From an uncultured Hyphomicrobiales bacterium (lineage in GTDB: Bacteria > Pseudomonadota > Alphaproteobacteria > Rhizobiales > Xanthobacteraceae), in contig CAITEM010000203.1 in assembly GCA_903891395.1 (NCBI GenBank), positions 1 to 14,808 of the forward strand: a stretch of 14,808 nt of DNA. Direction: 5' to 3'. The position numbers and the translations under genes were made by a program. Of this stretch, positions 1 through 6,618 are shown in pieces. The notes under the pieces were generated by a model. The model was given only the letters and a program-made list of their open reading frames with translations, ran no database searches and was not told the DNA's origin. Numbering within the stretch: the first letter of the stretch is position 1; the number at the start of each line of letters is the position of its first letter.

Positions 1-94
1 ACTTGACGCTATCGCCCTCTTTCTTGAGCCACTTGGCCAGGTTGCCCTTTTCCATCGTGGGCGAGAGCGCGGGCATGAGCACATCGATCGGCAT
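1..94 (-). CDS. pdhB: Pyruvate dehydrogenase E1 component, beta subunit (5' end only)
   Basis: Only the first 31 codons lie in the window; the gene runs off the left edge. The N-terminus (MPIDVLMPALSPTMEKGNLA, then KWLKKEGDSVK) is the opening beta-strand region of a lipoyl domain. In alphaproteobacteria both the E1-beta and the E2 subunits of the pyruvate dehydrogenase complex begin this way. The gene directly upstream on the same strand is pdhA (E1-alpha), and the usual order is pdhA-pdhB-pdhC, so E1-beta is the better call. E2 (pdhC) cannot be excluded from these residues alone. The 101-base gap to pdhA is unusually long for a tightly coupled pair and holds a palindromic repeat. Confidence 0.85.
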   Translation of the reverse strand, partial: MPIDVLMPALSPTMEKGNLAKWLKKEGDSVK

Positions 95-124
95 GGGCGC
101 TATTGTTTCCTACACTTGCTCTTT

Positions 125-173
125 GCGCATGATCTTTTCCGAAAACCGGTTCCCACTTTTCGGGATCATGCGC
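125..173. repeat. Rhizobial-type intergenic palindromic element
   Basis: This 49-base dyad lies between pdhA and pdhB. The outer arms GCGCATGATC (125-134) and GATCATGCGC (164-173) are perfect 10-base inverted repeats. Inner arms CCGAAAA (139-145) and TTTTCGG (157-163) pair around a CCGGTTCCCAC core. From memory, closely similar sequences are scattered between genes in many Hyphomicrobiales genomes. In the pdhA-pdhB transcript it would fold as a long hairpin, which could act on mRNA processing or partial termination; that role is inference. Confidence 0.8.
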
Positions 174-195
174 GCGCTTTTCTTGAGTGAACGAA

Positions 196-1224
196 CTAAC
201 GATAGATGTCGGTGTATAGCTCCGACACGTCCGGTTCTGGATCGTGGGTCGCGAACTCGGCCGCCTGGTTGATCAGTTCGCGAACCGAACCGTCGATCTT
301 CTTGAGCGCCTCTTCATTGGCGAATTTCTTCTCGAGCACACGGTGACGCACCATGTCGATCGGGTCGTGCGCGTTGCGCACCTTATCGACTTCCTCACGT
401 GTGCGGTATTTGGCCGGGTCCGACATCGAGTGACCGCGATAGCGGTAGGTCAGCATTTCCAGAATATACGGACCCTTGCCGGCGCGGCACCAGGCGACGG
501 CCTTGTCGCCGGCAGCCTTTACCGCGCGCACGTCCATGCCGTCGACCTGCTCGCCCGGAATGTTGAACGACAGGCCGCGCCGCGACAGGTTCACTTCGGC
601 CGAAGCACGGCTGATCGAGGTGCCCATGGCGTAGCGGTTGTTTTCGATGACGTAGATGGCCGGCAGCTTCCATAGCTCCGCCATGTTGAAGCTTTCGTAG
701 ACCTGGCCTTGGTTGGCGGCGCCATCGCCGAAATAGGTCACGCTCAGATTGTCATTGCCGCGGTAGTGGTTGGCGAAAGCCAGACCGGTGCCGAGCGGCA
801 CCTGGGCGCCGACGATGCCGTGACCGCCGTAGAAACCTTTGTCGACGCTGAACATGTGCATCGACCCGCCCTTGCCCTTGGAATAGCCATGGGTGCGGCC
901 CGTGAGCTCGGCCATGACGCCCTTGGGGTCCATGCCGCAGGCGATCATGTGGCCGTGATCGCGGTAGCCGGTGATGACCTGGTCGCCGTCCTTGAGCGCC
1001 ATCTGCATGCCGACCACCACGGCTTCCTGGCCGATGTAGAGGTGGCAAAAACCGCCAATCAGCCCCATGCCGTACATCTGGCCCGCTTTCTCTTCAAAGC
1101 GGCGGATGGTCAGCATGGTTTGGTAGGCGGCGAGGTCCTGTTCCTTGGAAAAATCAGGGATCGGCAACGTATTCGATTTGCCGGATACCGCCTGATCGCT
1201 CGAATTCATTTGGGCGACCGCCAT
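196..1224 (-). CDS. pdhA: Pyruvate dehydrogenase E1 component, alpha subunit
   Basis: With E1-beta this subunit decarboxylates pyruvate using thiamine diphosphate and passes the acetyl group to the lipoyl domains, feeding acetyl-CoA to the TCA cycle. It has the length expected for the family (342 residues from this start). The thiamine diphosphate motif is visible, from GDGAANQGQ (about 166-174) to the NN of VIENN (about 195-196). So are FCHLYIGQEA near the N-terminus and the conserved loop YRGHSMSDPAKYR. The ATG at 1224 is preferred because AGGGAG (1230-1235) lies five bases upstream. An in-frame GTG at 1228-1230 overlaps that ribosome binding site and is less likely. The stop is TAG. ftsB lies upstream with an apparent terminator between them, so pdhA probably has its own promoter in 1225-1360; no convincing -35/-10 pair stood out. 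pdhB follows downstream. Confidence 0.97.
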   Translation of the reverse strand: MAVAQMNSSDQAVSGKSNTLPIPDFSKEQDLAAYQTMLTIRRFEEKAGQMYGMGLIGGFCHLYIGQEAVVVGMQMALKDGDQVITGYRDHGHMIACGMDPKGVMAELTGRTHGYSKGKGGSMHMFSVDKGFYGGHGIVGAQVPLGTGLAFANHYRGNDNLSVTYFGDGAANQGQVYESFNMAELWKLPAIYVIENNRYAMGTSISRASAEVNLSRRGLSFNIPGEQVDGMDVRAVKAAGDKAVAWCRAGKGPYILEMLTYRYRGHSMSDPAKYRTREEVDKVRNAHDPIDMVRHRVLEKKFANEEALKKIDGSVRELINQAAEFATHDPEPDVSELYTDIYR

Positions 1225-1361
1225 TGGCACTCCCTGGACTTTTTTTGAAAACCGATTGGGCGTCGGCGAGGCTTTTTCAGACTCCCCAATAGCGTAAATT
1301 ATGCGGCGGCGGAAGCGCGCGGCAGCCGTGCGGAATTGCGCAAAAGGTCCCGAATTTGGCT

Positions 1362-1393
1362 GAAAATTTCAAAGCCGCTTTTGGCCGAGCGGC
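1362..1393 (-). terminator. Probable intrinsic terminator after ftsB
   Basis: On the minus strand a 6-bp stem, GCCGCT (1388-1393) pairing with AGCGGC (1374-1379), has an 8-base loop and is followed by the T-rich tail TTTGAAATTTTC (1362-1373). It begins about 10 bases after the ftsB stop codon. The tail is interrupted by GAAA, so termination may be partial. It suggests that pdhA is not simply read through from ftsB. Confidence 0.5.
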
Positions 1394-1403
1394 AGCGCCC
1401 GTC

Positions 1404-1715
1404 TTAGTGGAGCAACATCGTCAGGTCGCGCGGATCGACGTAACCCAAGAGCGCCCGCGCCCGTTCATCCAGCATGTCAGGGTCGAGCCGGTCGGAGCGC
1501 AGCAAGGCGACCCGGCGTTCCCAAACCGCCCGTTCGGCTTTCACCTGGCGTAGCTCTTCCTGCACCGCCGTCATCTGCTGATCGAGGTCGATCTGCGCGC
1601 GCAGGCCATGATTGCCGGTGAAGGCATTGATGCCGAAATAGCCGATGAAGGCTGCCGCGAACGTATAAAGACCGAGCGCGGTTAAGATGGTGCGGCGACG
1701 CCGATTGGAGATCAT
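1404..1715 (-). CDS. ftsB: FtsB/DivIC-type septum formation initiator
   Basis: This is a small bitopic cell-division protein of 103 residues. It has a short basic N-terminus (NRRRR), one transmembrane segment (about residues 9-30), a charged coiled-coil stretch rich in Q, E, K and R (about 38-75), and the LDPDMLDERARALLGY segment (about 77-92) typical of this family in alphaproteobacteria. In the divisome, FtsB pairs with FtsL and FtsQ in the inner membrane and periplasm. The position between eno and pdhA matches the conserved order in Hyphomicrobiales. I chose the ATG at 1715. An in-frame TTG at 1733 would add six residues but has no better ribosome binding site. A TTAA-N7-TTAA motif at 1739-1753 lies 23 bases upstream and suggests cell-cycle control. 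Confidence 0.88.
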   Translation of the reverse strand: MISNRRRRTILTALGLYTFAAAFIGYFGINAFTGNHGLRAQIDLDQQMTAVQEELRQVKAERAVWERRVALLRSDRLDPDMLDERARALLGYVDPRDLTMLLH

Positions 1716-1738
1716 CGCGCCAAGATGCGACAATCGCG

Positions 1739-1753
1739 TTAAAGCGGTTTTAA
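1739..1753. promoter_or_regulatory. Candidate CtrA-binding site upstream of ftsB
   Basis: TTAA (1739-1742), seven bases AGCGGTT (1743-1749), then TTAA (1750-1753) exactly match the full CtrA consensus TTAA-N7-TTAA known from Caulobacter and other alphaproteobacteria. The site is the core of a longer dyad, with CGCGTTAAA (1735-1743) and TTTAACGCG (1749-1757) as arms. It lies 23 bases upstream of the ftsB ATG, close enough to cover a core promoter. Binding and the direction of any effect are inference. Confidence 0.5.
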
Positions 1754-1754
1754 C

Positions 1755-1777
1755 GCGGGTAAAATGGCGCTACCCGC
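1755..1777 (-). other. Inverted repeat between the oxygenase gene and ftsB
   Basis: GCGGGTA (1755-1761) and TACCCGC (1771-1777) are 7-base perfect arms around a 9-base loop, starting about 19 bases after the oxygenase stop on the minus strand. There is no T-run after it. It shares bases 1755-1757 with the neighbouring TTAA-containing dyad, so the two hairpins cannot both form fully. It may be a weak terminator or simply a stem at the end of the upstream message. Confidence 0.35.
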
Positions 1778-1795
1778 CTCGGTGACCCAACGGAA

Positions 1796-2350
1796 CTAAA
1801 TCCGGTGCCGGACCTCGTTGAGCAGGAAATTGCCGAGCCGCTTGCCGCGGTTGCGCATGACCTTGAGCATGCCCTGATCGACGAAATAGGTCAGCAGGAT
1901 CGAATCGCGGGTCTTCACCCGGTTATGCACCGGGTCGGCCGAGTGCCAGGTGTCGGTGCCGACGGCAAACGCATAGCCAGAGTTCGGCGCAAAGCGCATC
2001 TGCGTCGCCTTCGGCTTCGAGCCGTCCGGCAGCACATCGTGGAAGATGGTGCCGATGTCGGTATTGGCGTCGGTCTCCGGCAGATAAAACTGCACGGTGA
2101 TGCCCTTCCAGCGCGTATCGGTATGCGGCGTGATCAGATAGCCCGGAATATCGCGGGTCAGGATCGGGATCGGGTACATGCCGACGTCCGCGAACGCCGC
2201 GCCGAAGCGCTTCGACAGGCCCGGCGCCAGGCGGCGGATAAAAGCCTGCTTGACCGGCTCGGAGCACAGCGCGCGGCCGACGACGTCCCATAGCGCGCGC
2301 TTCTCGGCCGGCAGGTTGCGGATGTATTCCGGAAACAGGTCGATCTTCAC
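1796..2350 (-). CDS. 2-oxoglutarate/Fe(II) oxygenase-like protein, C-terminal catalytic part
   Basis: This 184-residue frame holds what looks like a complete 2OG-Fe(II) dioxygenase core. It has an HxD iron motif (H76, D78 in PHTDTRWKG), a distal His (H136 in WHSADP), and a candidate 2-oxoglutarate-binding Arg (R148 in KTRDS). The substrate is unknown. Its only start is a GTG that overlaps the TGA of the upstream frame (GTGA, 2347-2350), with no ribosome binding site. The residues before the core (VKIDLFPEYIRNL) read as the middle of a protein, not a start. I infer that this and the 2347-2589 frame were one gene of about 265 codons, split by a one-base deletion or a sequence error. If the split is real, the catalytic part might still be made at a low level by translational coupling. 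The stop is TAG. Confidence 0.72.
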   Translation of the reverse strand: MKIDLFPEYIRNLPAEKRALWDVVGRALCSEPVKQAFIRRLAPGLSKRFGAAFADVGMYPIPILTRDIPGYLITPHTDTRWKGITVQFYLPETDANTDIGTIFHDVLPDGSKPKATQMRFAPNSGYAFAVGTDTWHSADPVHNRVKTRDSILLTYFVDQGMLKVMRNRGKRLGNFLLNEVRHRI

Positions 2351-2589
2351 CCGCGTCGGGTTGCGTCCTGCACCTTGCTGCGGCCGTGCATGGGCCGGTA
2401 GTCGGACGAATCCGGCAACAGCCGCAAGATCTGGCTGTAGATGTCGTCGGGAAAGACGCGATCGAATTCCAGATGGAAGAATGGCTTCTCCACGGCGCGC
2501 GCTTCATCGACCGATTGCGCGACGAATGTGGCCAAGCGGTCGGCCGCCCTGCGGCGGTCATGGCGGGCAAGGTTGGTGGTCTGGTCCAT
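2347..2589 (-). CDS. N-terminal part of the split oxygenase-like gene
   Basis: This 80-residue frame starts MDQTTNLARH and includes FFHLEFDRVFPDDIYSQILR, then ends at a TGA just after RSKVQDATRRG. It carries none of the iron-binding residues, which lie in the overlapping next frame (1796-2350). The ATG at 2589 has GGTAG five bases upstream. An in-frame TTG at 2643 lies in the loop of a hairpin and is less likely. Reading in the frame one base back just before the TGA gives PTRVKIDLF, the sequence that continues the fold. The two frames therefore look like one frameshifted gene. By itself this piece is unlikely to have enzymatic activity. Confidence 0.6.
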   Translation of the reverse strand: MDQTTNLARHDRRRAADRLATFVAQSVDEARAVEKPFFHLEFDRVFPDDIYSQILRLLPDSSDYRPMHGRSKVQDATRRG

Positions 2590-2614
2590 CGCGGCTACCG
2601 GGTTATGTGGATTC

Positions 2615-2666
2615 GCGGCAATTTGCGGCGATTTGGGCGGCAATGCAAGCTGCCGCCCAATGCCGC
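2615..2666 (-). terminator. Strong stem-loop downstream of eno, without a T-tract
   Basis: TTGGGCGGCA (2633-2642) and TGCCGCCCAA (2651-2660) form a perfect 10-bp stem with an 8-base loop. Outer GCGGC (2625-2629) and GCCGC (2662-2666) extend it. It begins 27 bases after the eno stop on the minus strand. Plus-strand bases 2615-2634 also contain the near-tandem decamers GCGGCAATTT and GCGGCGATTT. Without a T-run it is more likely an mRNA 3'-end stabiliser or a Rho-assisted end than a classical intrinsic terminator. Confidence 0.5.
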
Positions 2667-2692
2667 TTTGGAACCGATCTCAGCGGTAAACC

Positions 2693-3970
2693 CTACGCCT
2701 TCAGCGCACTTCGCCCGGCAAATTTGGCCTGCGATCCCAGTTCCTGCTCGATGCGCAGCAACTGATTGTATTTCGCCGTGCGGTCGGAGCGCGCGAGCGA
2801 GCCGGTCTTGATCTGCCCGCAATTGGTGGCGACCGCGAGATCGGCGATGGTCGAATCCTCGGTCTCGCCCGAACGATGCGACATCACCGCGGTGTAGCCG
2901 GCCTTGTGCGCCATCTCGACGGCGGCGAGCGTCTCGGTCAACGTGCCGATCTGGTTGACCTTGATCAGCACCGAATTGGCGACGCCGTCCTTGATGCCTT
3001 TCGCGATGCGCGCGACGTTGGTGACGAACAGATCGTCGCCCACCAACTGGCATTTGCTGCCGATTTTCTGCGTCAGGATTTCCCAGCCGTCCCAGTCGTC
3101 TTCCGACATCGGGTCTTCGATAGAGACGATCGGATATTTGCCGACGAGTTCGGCAAGATAGTCGGACTGCTGCTGCGGCGTGCGGGTCTTGCCTTCGCCT
3201 TCGTAATTGTACTTGCCGTCCTTGAAGAACTCGGTCGCGGCGCAATCGAGCGACAGCATGACATCACCGCCCGGCTTGTAGCCGGCTTTGGTGATCGCCT
3301 GCATGACGAAGTCGAGCGCCGCTTCCGCCGACTTCAGGTTCGGCGCGAAGCCGCCCTCGTCGCCGACATTTGTATTGAGGCCGGCGGCCTTCAACTGCGC
3401 TTTCAAGACCTGGAAAATTTCGGAGCCGCAGCGCACCGCGTCCGAGAAGCTCGGCGCGCCGACCGGCATCACCATAAATTCCTGGAAGTCGATCGGGTTG
3501 TCCGCGTGCACGCCGCCGTTGACGATGTTCATCATCGGCACCGGCAGCAGCCGCGCCGCGGTACCACCGACGTAACGGTAGAGCGGCATCTGCTTGGCGA
3601 TCGCGGCAGCCTTGGCGGCGGCCAGCGAAACGCCGAGAATGGCATTGGCGCCGAGACGCGCCTTGTTCGGGGTGCCGTCGAGCGAGATCAACGTCTCGTC
3701 GATCTGGGCCTGGGCTTCGGCGTCCATGCCGCCGATGGCGTCGAAGATCTCTGTGTTCACGGCGTCGACCGCCTTAAGCACGCCCTTGCCGCCGAAGCGC
3801 GCCTTGTCGCCATCGCGCAACTCGACCGCCTCGTGGGCGCCGGTCGAGGCGCCAGACGGCACCGCGGCGCGGCCGACTGAGCCGTCCTCCAGCACAACAT
3901 CGACTTCGACGGTCGGATTGCCGCGGCTGTCGAGGATTTCGCGGCCGATAATGTCGATAATGGCGGTCAT
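2693..3970 (-). CDS. eno: Enolase (phosphopyruvate hydratase)
   Basis: Enolase converts 2-phosphoglycerate to phosphoenolpyruvate in the cytoplasm. The 425-residue length is normal. All hallmarks are visible in order: the mobile loop GASTGAHEA with its Ser, GGVHADNPIDFQEFMVMP with the catalytic His region, GDEGGFAPNL, the metal-binding Asp in SLDCAATEF, Glu in SIEDPMSEDDW, Asp in VGDDLFVTN, Lys in IKVNQIGTLTE, and the signature SHRSGETED followed by IKTGS. AAGGA lies five bases before the ATG at 3970, which supports the start. The stop is TAG, as in pdhA and secG here. The promoter must lie in the 108-base gap shared with the divergent queF. The oxygenase frames follow after 103 bases that include a strong hairpin. 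Confidence 0.98.
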   Translation of the reverse strand: MTAIIDIIGREILDSRGNPTVEVDVVLEDGSVGRAAVPSGASTGAHEAVELRDGDKARFGGKGVLKAVDAVNTEIFDAIGGMDAEAQAQIDETLISLDGTPNKARLGANAILGVSLAAAKAAAIAKQMPLYRYVGGTAARLLPVPMMNIVNGGVHADNPIDFQEFMVMPVGAPSFSDAVRCGSEIFQVLKAQLKAAGLNTNVGDEGGFAPNLKSAEAALDFVMQAITKAGYKPGGDVMLSLDCAATEFFKDGKYNYEGEGKTRTPQQQSDYLAELVGKYPIVSIEDPMSEDDWDGWEILTQKIGSKCQLVGDDLFVTNVARIAKGIKDGVANSVLIKVNQIGTLTETLAAVEMAHKAGYTAVMSHRSGETEDSTIADLAVATNCGQIKTGSLARSDRTAKYNQLLRIEQELGSQAKFAGRSALKA

Positions 3971-4026
3971 TGGGGTCCTTGGTCGTTCGGAGTTTTGCCG
4001 GGTTCTACAGGATCGATAACCCTCTT

Positions 4027-4053
4027 GTCATGCCCCGCCCGGGCAGGCATCCA
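4027..4053. repeat. Short palindromic repeat in the eno-queF divergent gap
   Basis: The sequence beginning GTCATGCC and ending GGCATCCA has outer arms ATGCC (4030-4034) and GGCAT (4046-4050) and an inner perfect palindrome GCCCGGGC (4037-4044). The GTCATGCC...GGCATCCA outline resembles REP-like intergenic elements I recall from Bradyrhizobium-type genomes. It sits between two divergent starts, so it could also overlap promoter elements. Confidence 0.5.
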
Positions 4054-4078
4054 AGGCGCTGAAACAGGTGCACATTCG

Positions 4079-4531
4079 ATGGCAAAGAAGACACTGCAAC
4101 TCGGCCGCCAGGTCCCGACCCCCGCTTCCCCCAAGGAGGCGATTCTCGACCGCGTGCCGAACCCGCATACCGATACCAATTATGTCGCGCGCTTTGTCGC
4201 TCCCGAATTCACGACCCTTTGCAAGATCACCGGCCAGCCGGACTTCGCGCATCTGGTCATCGATTATGTGCCGGCGAAGTACATTCTCGAATCCAAGTCG
4301 CTGAAGCTCTATCTCGTCAGCTTCCGCGATCAAGACGCATTCCACGAAGATTGCACGGTGGCGATTGGCAAACGGCTTTATGGTTTGCTCAAGCCGAAAT
4401 GGCTGCGTATCGGCGGCTACTGGTATCCGCGCGGCGGCATCCCGATCGACGTGTTCTGGCAGGCCGGGAAATTACCGAAGGACGTCTGGGTACCGGACCA
4501 GGGCGTCGCGCCCTATCGGGGCCGCGGTTAA
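4079..4531 (+). CDS. queF: NADPH-dependent 7-cyano-7-deazaguanine reductase (preQ0 reductase)
   Basis: QueF reduces the nitrile of preQ0 to the amine of preQ1 in queuosine tRNA modification. This is the short, single-domain T-fold type (150 residues). The catalytic Cys (C48 in TTLCKITGQPDF) and Asp (D55) are spaced as in the Bacillus enzyme. The ESKSLKLYL substrate/NADPH motif (71-79) and the FHE Glu (E90) are also present. The C-terminus (IPIDVFWQ... VPDQGVAPYRGRG) is typical of Hyphomicrobiales QueF. I chose ATG 4079, giving MAKKTLQLGRQV. An in-frame ATG at 3995 would add 28 residues that read through the palindromic repeat. It is the only plus-strand gene between pdhB and tpiA. Its stop TAA overlaps the stop of the convergent transporter gene. 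I saw no preQ1 riboswitch upstream. Confidence 0.95.
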   Translation: MAKKTLQLGRQVPTPASPKEAILDRVPNPHTDTNYVARFVAPEFTTLCKITGQPDFAHLVIDYVPAKYILESKSLKLYLVSFRDQDAFHEDCTVAIGKRLYGLLKPKWLRIGGYWYPRGGIPIDVFWQAGKLPKDVWVPDQGVAPYRGRG

Positions 4532-5685
4532 TGCGGCGTCGCGTGCCGCAAACGTAGCGCGCAGATCCAACCTGTGGCCACGATCATCACCGCGCCGAAC
4601 AAAAGCACCGGCACAAGGCCGATGGTGTCGAGGCCGATGCCGTAGATGACAGGTCCGATGGCCTGACCGAGAAAGAAGAACGCCGTGTGCGCCGACATCG
4701 CCGTGCCGCGCGCCTGCGGTGCAAGCTCGGTGACGTATACATGAATGCAGCCGTGCAGCATGTAGAAGCCGAAACCGAGCAGCATGAAATTCAGGAATTC
4801 GACCTGCCACGGCGCGCGCAACGCGATCACGCAGAGGCAGAACGCGATCACCATGCCGCCCGACGCCATCAGCCGCTTCTCGCCAAGCAGCGACAGCAAG
4901 CGTGACACGACGAAAGTGTAGGTGATGCCGCCGACAGCGAATCCCGCGATCACCAAACCGGCGATGGAGGCGCGCGTCTCGCCTTCCCGGCTCAGCATCA
5001 CGGCCATATAGGGGAACACGCCGTACATGAAAACCGCTTCGACGAAGACAGCGCCGAAGCAATATTTGGCAAGCCGATTGCTAAAGATGGCGCGGTAGTT
5101 CGGCAGCAGCGTCGAGAGGTCGAAGCGGCCGGCCGTCTCGTTCATCCCGCGCAACGCCGGCACCGCGATGATCAAGGTCAGCAGACAGATCGAGCCAGTT
5201 GTCACGAACACGCCGCGCCAACCGAGCAAATCACCGATGACGCCCGACGCCGTGGCGCCGAGCAGATTGCCGGTGAGCGCCGCCGCCAGCACGCGGCCGA
5301 TCGCGACCTGACGTTCGGCGATCGGAACCTGATCGGCGACCACCGCAAGCGCGATCGGGAACACGCCGCCACTCGCACAACCTGCCAGAATGCGCAGCGC
5401 CATCAATGTCTCGAAATTCGTGGCAAACCCGCTCGCCACGGAAGCGATCCCCAGCACGACCATGCAGACGATGATCAACAGCGTCTTGCTCAGCATGTCG
5501 GCAATGGCGCCGATCAGAGGCTGGATCAGCGCGTAAGGCAGTGTAAAGCCAGTCGACAGCAGTGCGGCAGTGGCCGGCGCAATATGCAGGCCGAGCGCGA
5601 TCTGCGGAACGATCGGATCGACCGAACGCGAAAACAGCGAGGTCGCGAACACGACCAGCGCCATGATATTGATCACGCTTCCCAT
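4528..5685 (-). CDS. MFS transporter (drug/metabolite efflux-like)
   Basis: This 385-residue protein is dominated by hydrophobic segments consistent with the 12-helix major facilitator fold. A motif-A-like loop after the second helix reads GAIADMLSKTLL, and the region LRILAGCASGGVFPIALAVV resembles helix 4 of DHA1-type exporters. A long central loop (NETAGRFDLSTLLPNYRAIF) joins the two six-helix halves. The substrate cannot be told from sequence. It starts 22 bases after the kdsA stop on the same strand and probably shares that transcript. An alternative start is the ATG at 5664. Its stop (TAA, 4528-4530) overlaps the queF stop, so no separate terminator fits between the two convergent genes. 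Confidence 0.9.
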   Translation of the reverse strand: MGSVINIMALVVFATSLFSRSVDPIVPQIALGLHIAPATAALLSTGFTLPYALIQPLIGAIADMLSKTLLIIVCMVVLGIASVASGFATNFETLMALRILAGCASGGVFPIALAVVADQVPIAERQVAIGRVLAAALTGNLLGATASGVIGDLLGWRGVFVTTGSICLLTLIIAVPALRGMNETAGRFDLSTLLPNYRAIFSNRLAKYCFGAVFVEAVFMYGVFPYMAVMLSREGETRASIAGLVIAGFAVGGITYTFVVSRLLSLLGEKRLMASGGMVIAFCLCVIALRAPWQVEFLNFMLLGFGFYMLHGCIHVYVTELAPQARGTAMSAHTAFFFLGQAIGPVIYGIGLDTIGLVPVLLFGAVMIVATGWICALRLRHATPH

Positions 5686-5707
5686 GAATTTTAGAGGTCC
5701 GCCCTCA

Positions 5708-6598
5708 TCAGCGCACGGCCGGCAAAGATTTGGCCAGGCGGTCGAACGCGACCAACATGCGCAACAGCGGCTCCATCTCTTTCAGCGGCATCATGTTGGG
5801 ACCATCGGACGGGGCTTTATCCGGATCCTGATGCGTTTCGATGAAGACGCCGGCAACGCCGACCGCGACCGCGGCGCGCGCCAGCACCGGCACAAATTCA
5901 CGCTCGCCGCCCGAGGACGTGCCCTGCCCGCCCGGCTGCTGTACCGAATGCGTGGCGTCGAAGATCACGGGCGCTTGCATGCGCTTGAGAATCGGCAGCG
6001 CGCGCATGTCGGAGACCAACGTGTTGTAGCCGAACGAAACGCCGCGCTCGGTCACCAGCACGTTGCGGTTGCCCGCGCCGGTGATTTTCGCGACGACGTT
6101 TTGCATATCCCAGGGCGCGAGGAACTGGCCTTTCTTGACGTTCACGGCTTTGCTGGTTTTGGCGGCGGCGATCAGCAGATCGGTCTGGCGGCTGAGAAAC
6201 GCCGGGATCTGCAACACGTCGACCGCCTGCGCGACACGCGCGCACTGCTCGGCGTCGTGGACGTCGGTAAGCACCGGAATTTTCAATGAATCGCGGATTT
6301 CGGCAAAGATGGGTAGCGCCGCGTCAAGGCCGATGCCGCGCTGCGCCGTCGCCGAGGTGCGATTGGCCTTGTCGAAAGACGTTTTGTAGACGAGCCCGAG
6401 GCCGACTTTGGCGGCGATCTCCTTGAGCGCCGTCGCCATCTCCAGCGCATGCGCGCGGCTTTCGAGCTGGCACGGCCCGGCGATGAGGGCCAACGGCAAG
6501 GCGTTGCCGAAGCGCACAGCGCCGACGGCGACTTCGGCGTTTGGGGTCAGGTTTTGGCTCACTATCGTCGGTCCCAGACTCGTTTCGGACGGGACCAT
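5708..6598 (-). CDS. kdsA: 3-deoxy-8-phosphooctulonate synthase (Kdo-8-phosphate synthase)
   Basis: KdsA condenses phosphoenolpyruvate with arabinose-5-phosphate to make Kdo-8-phosphate for the lipopolysaccharide core, so this is a Gram-negative cell. Family motifs seen: LIAGPCQLESR, KTSFDKANRTS, LTDVHD, QIPAFLSRQTDLL, KKGQFLAPWD, TERGVSFGYN, DATHSVQQPGG and HQDPDKAPSDGPNMMPL. The Cys in AGPCQLES, with the His, Glu and Asp of the later motifs, points to the metal-dependent class; E. coli KdsA has Asn at that position. The start is uncertain. ATG 6598 gives 296 residues, GTG 6562 (VSQNLTPNAEVAVG) gives the more usual 284, and a TTG at 6622 would overlap the VOC gene's stop. The upstream VOC gene is very close, which suggests cotranscription. 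Confidence 0.96.
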   Translation of the reverse strand: MVPSETSLGPTIVSQNLTPNAEVAVGAVRFGNALPLALIAGPCQLESRAHALEMATALKEIAAKVGLGLVYKTSFDKANRTSATAQRGIGLDAALPIFAEIRDSLKIPVLTDVHDAEQCARVAQAVDVLQIPAFLSRQTDLLIAAAKTSKAVNVKKGQFLAPWDMQNVVAKITGAGNRNVLVTERGVSFGYNTLVSDMRALPILKRMQAPVIFDATHSVQQPGGQGTSSGGEREFVPVLARAAVAVGVAGVFIETHQDPDKAPSDGPNMMPLKEMEPLLRMLVAFDRLAKSLPAVR

Positions 6599-6618
6599 GG
6601 GGCCGGTACGCCGCTCGG

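Noticed and set aside
2876..3880. A 334-codon open frame on the plus strand opposite eno
   Set aside because: It lies wholly within enolase in antisense, has low-complexity R/H/D-rich composition and no recognisable motif.
3971..4078. A preQ1 riboswitch in front of queF
   Set aside because: I found no preQ1-like stem with an A-rich tail; the gap is taken up by a GC-rich palindromic repeat and the eno promoter region.
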